From Pseudomonas sp. dw_612 (lineage in GTDB: Bacteria; Pseudomonadota; Gammaproteobacteria; Pseudomonadales; Pseudomonadaceae), in NCBI RefSeq assembly GCF_018449725.1, contig NZ_JAAVVC010000009.1:1-64000 (forward strand): DNA of 64,000 bases. The letters run 5' to 3'. Below are positions 50,895-59,557 of this stretch, one piece after another; the stretch's first letter is position 1; every line of letters begins with the position of its first letter. The position numbers and the translations under genes are program-made. The notes under the pieces are model-generated. The model ran no database searches. It had not been told where the DNA came from and saw only the letters and a list, made by a program, of their open reading frames with translations.

Positions 50895-52163
50895 TTACCA
50901 GATCGGCAAGCTATAGCTGACGATCAACCGATTCTCATCCAGATCACTGCCAAAGTTAGTCGAACGCACGGTTGCATTGCGCCATTTCACGCCAACGTTC
51001 TTCAACGGGCCACTCTGCACGACATAACCGATATCGGTGTCGCGCTCCCATTCCTTCCCCTCTGGCCGATTCCCACCCAGATCAATATTGTCGCCAGTGA
51101 GGTAACGGGTCATGAAGGTCAGCCCCGGCACACCGATGGCTGCGAAGTTGTAGTCGTAGCGGGCCTGCCAGGATTTTTCATCCTTGCTGGCGAAGTCGCC
51201 GATCTGCACGAAGTTCACCAGGAACGCATCGGTGCCGTTGATGTAGGCAAACCCGGTGTCGCCGCTCATGCCCTGGTAACCCAGCCCCAACGCATGCCCG
51301 CCGAGGGTGTAGGTGAACATCGCCCCGAGCGCCTTGTTATCGACATTACTGCCGCCATCGTTGGTCGAGCGGGCGAAGCGCAGGTCACTCTTGAACGACT
51401 GGCCCGCCGTCACCGGCAACACGTAGGTCAGGTTGAGCAGATGCTGGCTGTACAGGTTATCGAGATGACCATAGCTGTAGCCGGTGGCGAGGTTGCTGGT
51501 CCATTTGTAGTTGAGGCTGGCGAAGTCGAAGCTGTCGCTGGTGGGATGCGGTGTGGTGATGCCTTTAGCGCCGGTCTTGGTGATGCTCATGTCTTCGTAA
51601 TCGGAGGAATCGCGATGGTTGACCTGTTTCAGGCGCCCGCCGTCCACGGTCAGGCCGTCGACTTCCAGCGAGGTTAACTGACCGCCCTCGAACGTCTGCG
51701 GCAACAGTCGCGAATCGTTGGCCAGCACGGTCGGCAACTTCGGCAGCAAAGTGCCAAGTTTCAACGTGGTCTTGGACGCGCGCACCTTGGCGGTCACGCC
51801 CAGTTCGCCGTATTCATCCTGGGCACCTTTGCTCGTGGTGCGATGACGTTGCAGCACGCCGGAACCGGCACGATCCGGGCTGGAATCGAGTTTGACTCCG
51901 ACCAAACCAATGGCATCGACGCCAAAGCCAATCAAGCCGTCGGTGAAACCGGACTCATAGCGCAGCAGGAAACCCTGGGCCCATTCCTCTTGCTTGGATT
52001 GCGCGGCGTTGTCCTGGCGCAAGTCTCGGTTGAAGTAGAAGTTGCGCAGCTCGAGGCTGGCCTTGCTGTCCTTGATAAAGTCCGCCGAGGCGGGAGCCGA
52101 GAGGCTGATGACGCCACCGGCCAATAACAGTCGGGTAGCGAGCGTGCGGGTGTGACGGTCCAT
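50895..52163 (-). CDS. OprD-family outer-membrane porin, second
   Basis: Outer-membrane porin of 422 residues. The signal peptide ends LSAPASA, followed by DFIKDSKASLELRNFYFNRD, the OprD start. EEWAQGFLLRYESGFTDG and GVDAIGLVGVKLDSS are family segments. The last strand ends VSYSLPIW with an aromatic C-terminus. AGGGGCTTC precedes the ATG. Its adjacent acyl-CoA dehydrogenase hints at a carboxylate or aromatic substrate; this is inference. Confidence 0.91.
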   Translation of the reverse strand: MDRHTRTLATRLLLAGGVISLSAPASADFIKDSKASLELRNFYFNRDLRQDNAAQSKQEEWAQGFLLRYESGFTDGLIGFGVDAIGLVGVKLDSSPDRAGSGVLQRHRTTSKGAQDEYGELGVTAKVRASKTTLKLGTLLPKLPTVLANDSRLLPQTFEGGQLTSLEVDGLTVDGGRLKQVNHRDSSDYEDMSITKTGAKGITTPHPTSDSFDFASLNYKWTSNLATGYSYGHLDNLYSQHLLNLTYVLPVTAGQSFKSDLRFARSTNDGGSNVDNKALGAMFTYTLGGHALGLGYQGMSGDTGFAYINGTDAFLVNFVQIGDFASKDEKSWQARYDYNFAAIGVPGLTFMTRYLTGDNIDLGGNRPEGKEWERDTDIGYVVQSGPLKNVGVKWRNATVRSTNFGSDLDENRLIVSYSLPIW

Positions 52164-52209
52164 GGTGAAGCCCCTTTGTTTTTATTTTTTTGGAATAGCG
52201 ATTCACACA

Positions 52210-52230
52210 CCCTCGCCAGACCGGCGAGGG
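52210..52230. terminator. Stem-loop between porin and dehydrogenase genes
   Basis: CCCTCGCC (52210-52217) and GGCGAGGG (52223-52230) are perfect complements with a five-base loop, lying 66 bases beyond the acyl-CoA dehydrogenase stop. No T-run follows on the - strand, so termination would be weak or Rho-dependent. Confidence 0.55.
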
Positions 52231-52295
52231 CTTATTCAGTAAAAAACGCGAACGCCCAAAGAGAGGAGCGGGGGGCGCCGCGTGCGGTTCAATCG

Positions 52296-54068
52296 TTAGA
52301 ACTGTTCGGCGCTCAGGCCATACAGCGAGCCACTGCCGGCGCGAATGGACTGCTCCAGGCTCAAGATCCGTGGCAGCAAGCGCTCGATGTAGAAGTCAGC
52401 CGTAGCGATCTTCGCGCCATAAAAATCCGGGTCGTCATTGCGCTTTTTCTTCGCTACCTGGGCCATCCGCGCCCAGAGCCAGGCGTAGGCGACATAGCCA
52501 AACAAATGCAGGTATTCCACCGACGCGGCCCCGACTTCATTGCGGTTGGTCGCGGCCTGGTCTTGCAGCCAGTCGCTGAGGTTTTCCAGGCGCTGCACGG
52601 CATCGAACAGTTGCTCGGCGTAAGGTGCAAAAGGCTGATGAGCGAAGTGGCGGATCTCGCCGGTGAACTGACGCAGGGCCGCGCCGCTGTCGGCCAGCAC
52701 TTTGCGCCCGAGCAGGTCCAACGCCTGGATGCCGTTGGTGCCTTCGTAGATCTGCGCGATACGCACGTCACGCACCAATTGTTCCTGGCCCCATTCGCGG
52801 ATGTAGCCATGGCCGCCGAACACTTGCTGGCCGTGGATGCAGCTTTCCAGGCCGGTGTCGGTGAAAAACGCCTTGGCCACCGGGGTCAGCAACGCGACCA
52901 GGGTTTGCGCGTTGTCGCGTTCCTGGGCGTCGTCGGAAAACTTCGCGAGGTCCAGTTGCTGGCCGACGTAACTGGCGAACGCACGGCCACCTTCGGTCAT
53001 GGCTTTCATGCTGAGCAGCATGCGGCGCACGTCGGGGTGGACGATGATCGGGTCGGCAATCTGGTTCGGGGCCATGGCGCCGGTCGGCGAGCGGCTCTGC
53101 ACACGCTCCCGCGCATACTTCACCGCGCTTTGATACGACGCCTCTGCACAACCGATGCCCTGAATGCCGATGGACAGGCGTTCGTAGTTCATCATGGTGA
53201 ACATCGCCGCCAGGCCCTTATTCGCTTCGCCCACCAGCCAACCGCTGGCGCCGTCGAAGTTCATTACGCAGGTGGCCGAGGCCTTGATGCCCATCTTGTG
53301 TTCGATCGAGCCGCAACTCACGGCGTTGGCATGGCCGAGGGAACCGTCGGCATTGACCAGCACTTTGGGCACCACAAACAGCGAAATCCCCCGGGGGCCG
53401 GCCGGCGCGTCCGGCAGTTTGGCCAGCACCAGGTGGATGATGTTTTCGGTCAGGTCTTGATCGCCACCGGTGATGAAGATCTTGCTGCCGCTGAGGGTGT
53501 AACTGCCGTCGGCCTGGGGTTCAGCGCGGGTGCGGATCAGCCCCAGGTCCGTGCCGGCGTGGGCCTCGGTCAGGCACATGGAACCGGCCCAGCGGCCTTC
53601 GTACATCGGCGGCAAGTAAAGGCTCTTCAGCGCTTCACTGGCGTGAGCATCAATGGCCAGGCATGCGCCCGAACTCAACGCCGAATACAGCGCGAAGCTT
53701 GAGTTGGCGCCGTAGAGCATTTCTTCGAACTGCACCGCGAGCATCTTCGGCATGCCCATGCCGCCGAACTCGGCGTTGCCGGACAAACCGACCCAACCCC
53801 CTTCGATGTAAGTGGAATAGGCCTGTTTGAAACCGATCGGCGTCGTGACCTGGCCATAAACCCAATGCGCGCCTTCTTCGTCGCCGCTGCGATTGAGTGG
53901 CGCAATCAGGTGCGAGGTGACTTTGGCCGCTTCCGCAAGAATGGCGTCGGCGGTGTCGGCATCGACGCTGTCGGCCAGGGCCGACAGGCGTGCCCACAGG
54001 GCCGGGGCGTCGAACACTTCATGCAGCACGAAGCGCATGTCGCGCAGGGGAGCGTTGAATTCGGGCAT
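52296..54068 (-). CDS. Acyl-CoA dehydrogenase (DmdC-like)
   Basis: FAD-dependent dehydrogenase of 590 residues, larger than the usual 380-residue form and like DmdC-type or AidB-related enzymes with a C-terminal extension. Seen motifs are the FAD/substrate segment (GSMCLTEAHAGTDLG, GSKIFITGGDQD) and the YEGTNGIQALDLLGRKV block, which normally precedes the catalytic-loop helices. Substrate is uncertain: a medium or methylthio acyl-CoA is possible. AGAGGT before the ATG at 54068 decides the start. The enzyme is encoded next to an acyl-CoA ligase and an acetate transporter. Confidence 0.9.
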   Translation of the reverse strand: MPEFNAPLRDMRFVLHEVFDAPALWARLSALADSVDADTADAILAEAAKVTSHLIAPLNRSGDEEGAHWVYGQVTTPIGFKQAYSTYIEGGWVGLSGNAEFGGMGMPKMLAVQFEEMLYGANSSFALYSALSSGACLAIDAHASEALKSLYLPPMYEGRWAGSMCLTEAHAGTDLGLIRTRAEPQADGSYTLSGSKIFITGGDQDLTENIIHLVLAKLPDAPAGPRGISLFVVPKVLVNADGSLGHANAVSCGSIEHKMGIKASATCVMNFDGASGWLVGEANKGLAAMFTMMNYERLSIGIQGIGCAEASYQSAVKYARERVQSRSPTGAMAPNQIADPIIVHPDVRRMLLSMKAMTEGGRAFASYVGQQLDLAKFSDDAQERDNAQTLVALLTPVAKAFFTDTGLESCIHGQQVFGGHGYIREWGQEQLVRDVRIAQIYEGTNGIQALDLLGRKVLADSGAALRQFTGEIRHFAHQPFAPYAEQLFDAVQRLENLSDWLQDQAATNRNEVGAASVEYLHLFGYVAYAWLWARMAQVAKKKRNDDPDFYGAKIATADFYIERLLPRILSLEQSIRAGSGSLYGLSAEQF

Positions 54069-54093
54069 AACGTGAACCTCTTTGGGACGGTGG

Positions 54094-54126
54094 GCACGGC
54101 GCCGCAACAGGTGCGCCGTGCTTTTT
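54094..54126 (+). promoter_or_regulatory. Terminator-like stem-loop, + orientation
   Basis: GCACGGCGC (54094-54102) and GCGCCGTGC (54113-54121) form a perfect stem followed by TTTTT on the + strand. The genes around it are on the - strand, where it would be an attenuator without a T-run, between actP and the acyl-CoA dehydrogenase. It may stop antisense transcripts. Confidence 0.5.
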
Positions 54127-54129
54127 CAA

Positions 54130-55800
54130 TCAGTGACTGGAAGCGCTGGCGGCGCCGAGGCCGGTCTGGGCACGCACGAACTGGTCGGCATAGGCGTCAC
54201 GCTCCTTGTCGGCCCGCACGCTGCGGTCGAGGCGGGACACCACGACGATCACCAGGAACGCCAGCGGCATGGAGAACAGCGCCGGGTGGTCATACGGGAA
54301 GATCGCGTGGGCATGGCCGAGCACGGTGACCCACACGGCGGGCGACAGAATCACCAGCACCAGCGCGCAGATCAGACCGGCGAAACCGCCGAGGATCGCG
54401 CCTTGGGTGGTCAGGCCTTTCCAGTACATGGCCATGATCAGCACCGGGAAGTTGGTCGACGCGGCGATGCCGAAGGTCAGGCCCACGAGGAAGGCAACGT
54501 TCATCTTCTCGAACAGAATGCCCAGCAGAATCGCGACGATGCCCAGGCCGACCGTGGCCATGCGGGTCACGCGCATTTCCTGTTTCTCGCTGGCCTTGCC
54601 TTTCTTGAACACCGTGGCGTAGAGATCATGGGAAATCGCCGATGCACCGGCCAGAGCCAGCCCGGAGACCACCGCCAGAATGGTGGCGAACGCCACCGCC
54701 GCGAGAAAACCGAAGAACAGGTTGCCGCCCACCGCTTTGGCCAGGTGCATGGCGACCATGTTGCCGCCACCGATCAAGGCGCCGCCGACTTCACCGTTGA
54801 CGTAGTACTGCGGGTCAGTGCCGATGATCACCATCGCCGCGAAGCCCAGGGTGCAGACCACGAGGAAGAAGAAACCGATGAAACCGGTGGCGTAGAACAC
54901 CGACTTACGCGCTTCCTTGGCGTTCGGCACGGTGAAGAAACGCATCAGGATGTGCGGCAGGCCGGCAATCCCGAATACCAGGCCGAGGGACATCGACGCG
55001 GTGTTGATCGGGTCGGCGAGCATCGCGCCCGGGCCCATGATGTTCCAGCCGCTGGCATGGGCCTGGACCGCTTTGGTCGCGAGGGTTTCGTAGCTGAAAC
55101 CGAACTGCGACATGGCCATGACCGCCAGGGTCGTACCGCCGGCCAGCAGTAACACCGCCTTGATGATTTGCACCCACGTGGTGGCGATCATGCCGCCGAA
55201 GATCACGTACACCAGCATCAGCGCGCCGACGATCACCACCGCCACCGGGTAGTCGAGGCCGAACAGCAATTTGATCAATTGGCCGGCGCCGACCATCTGC
55301 ACGATCAGGTAGCAGCACACCACCGTCAGCGAACCGAACGCGGCGAAGATCCGCACTTTGTTCTGGTCCAGTCGATAAGAAACGATGTCGGCGAAGGTGT
55401 AACGCCCCAGATTGCGCAAGCGCTCGGCCATCAGAAAGGTGATGATCGGCCAGCCGACGAAGAAGCCGATGGTGTAGATGAAACCGTCGTAACCCTTGGC
55501 AAACACCAGGCTCGACAGCCCCAGCAACGTGGCGGCGGACATGTAGTCACCGGCAATCGCCAGACCGTTCTGGAACCCGGTGATGCCACCGCCCGCGGTG
55601 TAGAAATCCGAGGTGGATTTGGTCTGCCGCGCCGCCCACCAGGTGATGCAGAGTGTGCCGAGCACGAACACGAAGAACATGCTGATCGCGTTCAGGTTGA
55701 GCGGTTGCTTCTCTGCTGCTCCCGTCAGTGGGGCGGCGAGTACAACAGAGGCCGGCAATAGGCCAAGACCGGCCAAGGTCAGTTTCCTGAAGAGAGTCAT
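54130..55800 (-). CDS. actP: Cation/acetate symporter ActP
   Basis: Sodium:solute symporter of 556 residues with about thirteen membrane segments. An N-terminal signal-like helix (LTLAGLGLLPASVVLAAP) precedes FYTAGGGITGFQNGLAIAGD, typical of ActP. It transports acetate and similar short carboxylates. AGGAGAG before the ATG at 55800 excludes an in-frame GTG at 55803. Its ATG overlaps the stop of the upstream DUF485 gene by one base (TGATG), the usual yjcH-actP arrangement. Confidence 0.94.
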   Translation of the reverse strand: MTLFRKLTLAGLGLLPASVVLAAPLTGAAEKQPLNLNAISMFFVFVLGTLCITWWAARQTKSTSDFYTAGGGITGFQNGLAIAGDYMSAATLLGLSSLVFAKGYDGFIYTIGFFVGWPIITFLMAERLRNLGRYTFADIVSYRLDQNKVRIFAAFGSLTVVCCYLIVQMVGAGQLIKLLFGLDYPVAVVIVGALMLVYVIFGGMIATTWVQIIKAVLLLAGGTTLAVMAMSQFGFSYETLATKAVQAHASGWNIMGPGAMLADPINTASMSLGLVFGIAGLPHILMRFFTVPNAKEARKSVFYATGFIGFFFLVVCTLGFAAMVIIGTDPQYYVNGEVGGALIGGGNMVAMHLAKAVGGNLFFGFLAAVAFATILAVVSGLALAGASAISHDLYATVFKKGKASEKQEMRVTRMATVGLGIVAILLGILFEKMNVAFLVGLTFGIAASTNFPVLIMAMYWKGLTTQGAILGGFAGLICALVLVILSPAVWVTVLGHAHAIFPYDHPALFSMPLAFLVIVVVSRLDRSVRADKERDAYADQFVRAQTGLGAASASSH

Positions 55801-56126
55801 CACTTGCTCTCCTCAAGAATCGCGGCGCCGAGCGCGTCGAAACGGGTATTGGCGCGGTAGACGTACCAGCCCGTCAGCAGCCAGGAAAAAATGATGATCG
55901 CCGCGCCGACCGGCATGCCCAGGGTCAACATTCGGTTTTCGCCCAAAGGGGCATGCAACCATTTGGGGGCAAACGCCACCACCAGCATGAACAGGTAGTA
56001 AGTGCCGAGCACCGTGGCACTCAACGTCCAGGCCAGGCGCGAACGGCTGCTGACCAGTTGAAGGAATTTCGGATTGGTGCGAATCCGTTCGCAGCGCTGG
56101 GTGTCGGTTGAATGGATGTCGATCAT
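55800..56126 (-). CDS. DUF485 membrane protein (YjcH type)
   Basis: Inner-membrane protein of 108 residues with two helices (ATVLGTYYLFMLVVAFAP and MPVGAAIIIFSWLLTGWYVY). YjcH proteins are encoded just in front of ActP in many bacteria, with no firm function. GGAG before the ATG at 56126 fixes the start over longer in-frame options. The stop shares a base with the actP start. Confidence 0.9.
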   Translation of the reverse strand: MIDIHSTDTQRCERIRTNPKFLQLVSSRSRLAWTLSATVLGTYYLFMLVVAFAPKWLHAPLGENRMLTLGMPVGAAIIIFSWLLTGWYVYRANTRFDALGAAILEESK

Positions 56127-56205
56127 CGGTAGCTCCACATTGTTTTTGTTGTCGGTGTGTGTGGGCAGGGCCGTGCCGCCGAATTGCGCGTGCACGAGCC
56201 CGAAA

Positions 56206-56226
56206 CGGCAGGTCCGGGACCTGCCG
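56206..56226 (-). terminator. Terminator after the acyl-CoA ligase
   Basis: CGGCAGGTC (56206-56214) and GACCTGCCG (56218-56226) are perfect complements with a three-base loop. On the - strand it follows the ligase stop by 26 bases and is followed by TTTCG. Confidence 0.65.
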
Positions 56227-56252
56227 CTTGAAGGGTTAAGCGTCAGTGAGGG

Positions 56253-57875
56253 TTAGAGGGCCTGAGCCCGGTCGCGCAGCACGTACTTCTGGATCTTGCC
56301 CGTGGACGTCTTCGGCAACAGGGTGAAGATCACGGTGCGCGGCACTTTGAACCCGGCCAGATGCTCGCGGCAGAAGCTGATGATGTCCGCCTCGCGCACG
56401 TCCTGGTGATCGGCCTTCAAGGTGATAAAGGCGCACGGGGTTTCACCCCATTTTTCGTCGGGACGCGCAACCACCGCGGCTTCCATCACACCCGGATGGC
56501 GGTAGAGCACGCCTTCGAGCTCGATGGTGGAAATGTTCTCGCCGCCGGAAATGATGATGTCCTTGAGCCGATCCTTGATCTCGACATAACCGTCGGGATG
56601 ACACACCGCCAGGTCGCCGGTGTGGAACCAGCCGCCTTCAAACGCCTCGGCTGTTGCGGTGGGGTTCTTCAGGTAGCCCTTCATCACGGTGTTGCCGCGC
56701 ATGAAGATCTCGCCGATGGTTTTGCCGTCACGCGGGGTCGGTCTGAGGGTTGTCGAATTGCCGACCATCACACCTTCGAGCGTTGGATAGCGCACACCCT
56801 GGCGGGACTTGATCTGCGCGCGCTCATCCAGCGGCAATTCATCCCACTCGGCATGCCAGGCGCAGAGCGTTACCGGGCCGTAGGTTTCGGTCAGGCCGTA
56901 GACGTGGGTGACCTTGATGCCCATTTCTTCCACAGCGCCGATCACCTTGGCCGGCGGCGCGGCACCGGCGACCATGGCGTTGACCGGGTGATCGATCGCG
57001 GCTTTTGCCGAGTCCGGCATGTTGACCAGCGCATTGAGCACGATCGGCGCGCCGCACAGGTGTGTCACCTGGTGTTCGCGGATCAGTGTGAGGATTTTCT
57101 GCGGATCGACCCGACGCAAAAACACATGCACGCCGGCCAATGCGGTGATGGTCCACGGGTAGCACCAGCCGTTGCAATGGAACATCGGCAAGGTCCAGAG
57201 GTACACCGGGTGGTTGCCCATGGCCCAGGTCATCTGGTTGCCCAAGGCGTTCAGGTAGGCGCCGCGATGGTGATAGACCACGCCTTTCGGATTGCCAGTG
57301 GTGCCGGAGGTGTAGTTCAGCGAGATGGCTTGCCACTCGTCGTCCGGCCATTGCCAGGCGAATGTCGGATCGCCTTCGGCCAGCAGCGCTTCATAGTCCA
57401 GGTCGCTGACGGCCTGGCCTTCGCCATATTCCGGATCGTTGACGTCGATCACCAGCGGCGGGTGATCGAGCATGCCGATCGCTGCATGAATCACGTTGTG
57501 GAACTCGCGGTCGGTGATCAGCACCTTGGCTTCGCCGTGTTGCAGCATGAACGCGATGGCTTCGGCGTCCAGGCGCACGTTGAGCGGGTTGAGCACGGCG
57601 CCGATCATCGGCACACCGAAGTGCACTTCCAGCATCTCGGGGATGTTGGGCAGCATCACGGCAACGGTGTCGTCCTTGCCGATCCCGCGCCCGGCCAGCG
57701 CCGACGCCAGGCGTCGGCAGCGGCTGTAGGTCTGCGCCCAGGTACGGCGGATCGAACCGTGGATGACGGCGGGGTAGTCGGGGTAAACGTGGGCGGTGCG
57801 CTCGAGGAAGCTGAGCGGCGACAAGGCAATATGATTGACAGCCGTAGGGCTAAGCCCTTGTTCGAAGATCGACAT
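56253..57875 (-). CDS. AMP-forming acyl-CoA ligase (DmdB/AlkK-like)
   Basis: Acyl-CoA synthetase of 540 residues that activates a carboxylic acid with ATP and CoA. The ANL-family motifs are YTSGTTGNPKGVVYHH, VYGLTETYGP, GWFHTGDLAV and the catalytic lysine in PKTSTGKIQK. The N-terminus (PLSFLERTAHVYPDYPAVIHG) fits the medium-chain/AlkK and methylmercaptopropionate (DmdB) branch. It is encoded upstream of DUF485-actP and the DmdC-like dehydrogenase, so uptake, activation and oxidation of an acid may be linked. It is divergent from a PAS-kinase gene. Confidence 0.9.
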   Translation of the reverse strand: MSIFEQGLSPTAVNHIALSPLSFLERTAHVYPDYPAVIHGSIRRTWAQTYSRCRRLASALAGRGIGKDDTVAVMLPNIPEMLEVHFGVPMIGAVLNPLNVRLDAEAIAFMLQHGEAKVLITDREFHNVIHAAIGMLDHPPLVIDVNDPEYGEGQAVSDLDYEALLAEGDPTFAWQWPDDEWQAISLNYTSGTTGNPKGVVYHHRGAYLNALGNQMTWAMGNHPVYLWTLPMFHCNGWCYPWTITALAGVHVFLRRVDPQKILTLIREHQVTHLCGAPIVLNALVNMPDSAKAAIDHPVNAMVAGAAPPAKVIGAVEEMGIKVTHVYGLTETYGPVTLCAWHAEWDELPLDERAQIKSRQGVRYPTLEGVMVGNSTTLRPTPRDGKTIGEIFMRGNTVMKGYLKNPTATAEAFEGGWFHTGDLAVCHPDGYVEIKDRLKDIIISGGENISTIELEGVLYRHPGVMEAAVVARPDEKWGETPCAFITLKADHQDVREADIISFCREHLAGFKVPRTVIFTLLPKTSTGKIQKYVLRDRAQAL

Positions 57876-57989
57876 GACGGGTACTCGGTGGCTGATTGTT
57901 AGCTCTATGGCTGACCTTTCAGCGTAGCCGCTGAAGTCAACTTTTATGTCCGGTGTGCTTTATATAACAATCTACCGAATATATGGAAG

Positions 57990-58021
57990 TACAACCTACG
58001 TTGTATAGTATATGTACTATA
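57990..58021. promoter_or_regulatory. Two adjoining inverted repeats in the divergent region
   Basis: TACAAC-N4-GTTGTA (57990-58005) and TATAGTA-N4-TACTATA (58004-58021), both perfect, touch each other in an AT-rich 229-base gap between the acyl-CoA ligase and the kinase. They are candidates for the binding site of the FixJ-type regulator encoded here. The dyads are seen; the role is inferred. Confidence 0.6.
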
Positions 58022-58104
58022 GATTATTCTTCTGGCGCTAAATGAATGCGGCCATTCCTCCAAGGCCGGTATATCCTTGGTTTCCCTAACGTAGCGGACC
58101 TGTG

Positions 58105-59553
58105 ATGACGCCTGACTCTCCCTTATTGAGCTATGACCCACAGCCGAGTGTGCTGCTCGATAGCCAGGGTCAACCGCTGGAGTTGAACGCGGCGCTGCTG
58201 GCCTTGCTCGAGCAGAATCCGCACAGCCACGTGCTCGGGTTCTTGCCAAAGAATCATCGGGACCTGGTGCGCGCCTGTCTGGCGCAGCAGCGCGCCATCG
58301 AAGGGGTCGAGGCGGAGTTCCAGGCGCAAATTCTGATCTGGACGTTTATCCCGGACCCGCAGAACAACCGCGTGCTCGGCCGCTGCCAGGTGGCGACGAC
58401 GCAAGTCTTGGCAGAACGCGAGGCGGCCACGGCGCGGCGCCTGTATCGGTTGATCATCGAGAACACCACTGACCTGATTTCCCGGCATACCCCCGACGGA
58501 CGTTTTCTCGATGCGTCGCCGGCGTCCTGGACCTTGCTCGGCTATTGGCCCGAACAGTTGCGCGGGCAAATGGCCCAAGGCCTGTTCCACGGCCAGGACC
58601 TGGCCAACCTGGTGCAAACCGCCCGCGATGCGCTGGAGCAGGACGGTTATCACACGATGACCTATCGCATCCGCCATCGCGACGGGCATTACCTGTGGTT
58701 CGAAACCGCCAGCCGGGCGATTCGTGAAACCTACACCGGGGCGGTGGTGGAAGTGGTCTGCGTCTCCCGGGACATCACCGCCCGCGTGCAATCCGAAGAA
58801 AACCGCCGGCGTCTGGAAGACGAACTGGCGCATACCGCGCGCCTGGTGACGCTGGGGGAACTGGCCTCGGGCATTGCCCATGAAATCAACCAGCCACTGG
58901 CGGCGGTGGTGAACTATGCCAACGCCAGCCAACGCTATTTGCAGGCCCTGGGCACCAATCCGCAAGCCGCCGAGCGGGTGGCCCAAGGCCTGGAACGCAT
59001 CACCTTGCACGCCACTCACGCCTCGGAAGTCATTCGCCGATTGCGCGGATTTCTGCGCAAGGGCCAACGGCGCATGCAGGCGCTGAACGTGGCCGATGTC
59101 GCCCGTGGCGCCGTGCGTTTGTGTGCCTGGGAGGCGACTCAGTGCCACGTGACAATTGAAGATCGCCTACCGGATAATCTGCCGCCCGTTTATGCCGACC
59201 GGGTGCAGCTGGAGCAGGTGCTGCTCAATCTGTTGCGCAATGCCATCGATGCCAACCGCGAACAACATCCGGGCCGGCCGTCACTGATCGTGATGGCGGC
59301 GGGGCAGGTCGGGGGCGCAGCGGTGGAGATCAGCGTGCACGATCAGGGGCCGGGTGTCAGCGAGTCACAGCTTGAGCAGATCTTCACCCCGTTCTACACC
59401 AGCAAGCCCGATGGCCTGGGCCTTGGCTTGTCCATGAGCCGCAGCATCATCGAAGGTTTCGGCGGCGAATTGCAGGCGCGCCGGCAACCGCTCGGGCTGC
59501 TGGTGTATTGCCGCTTGCCGCTGGCCGGCCCAACAAAACAACAACAGGAATAA
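58105..59553 (+). CDS. PAS-domain sensor histidine kinase (FixL-like)
   Basis: Cytoplasmic sensor kinase of 482 residues. A weak N-terminal PAS-like region is followed by a PAS-PAC domain at about residues 112-232 (LIIENTTDLISRHTPDGRFL, then FETASRAIRETYTG). The kinase part has H259 in ASGIAHEINQPLAAV, an N-box NLLRNAIDA and a G-box GLGLGLSMSRSIIEGFGG. The ATG at 58105 is given; a GTG one codon earlier is possible. It pairs with the FixJ-type regulator four bases downstream. The ligand is unknown. Divergent ligase and nearby transport genes suggest a carbon-source signal. Confidence 0.9.
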   Translation: MTPDSPLLSYDPQPSVLLDSQGQPLELNAALLALLEQNPHSHVLGFLPKNHRDLVRACLAQQRAIEGVEAEFQAQILIWTFIPDPQNNRVLGRCQVATTQVLAEREAATARRLYRLIIENTTDLISRHTPDGRFLDASPASWTLLGYWPEQLRGQMAQGLFHGQDLANLVQTARDALEQDGYHTMTYRIRHRDGHYLWFETASRAIRETYTGAVVEVVCVSRDITARVQSEENRRRLEDELAHTARLVTLGELASGIAHEINQPLAAVVNYANASQRYLQALGTNPQAAERVAQGLERITLHATHASEVIRRLRGFLRKGQRRMQALNVADVARGAVRLCAWEATQCHVTIEDRLPDNLPPVYADRVQLEQVLLNLLRNAIDANREQHPGRPSLIVMAAGQVGGAAVEISVHDQGPGVSESQLEQIFTPFYTSKPDGLGLGLSMSRSIIEGFGGELQARRQPLGLLVYCRLPLAGPTKQQQE

Positions 59554-59557
59554 CGCA

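Noticed and set aside
54094..54126. Evidence of a + strand gene ending here
   Set aside because: The hairpin plus T-run points that way, but no credible + strand gene lies to its left; the frame there is antisense to the dehydrogenase.
52152..57902. Long + strand frames (over 500 codons) opposite the dehydrogenase and ligase genes
   Set aside because: They are shadows of the real - strand genes, with protein composition rich in H, R, G and Q and no recognisable domain.
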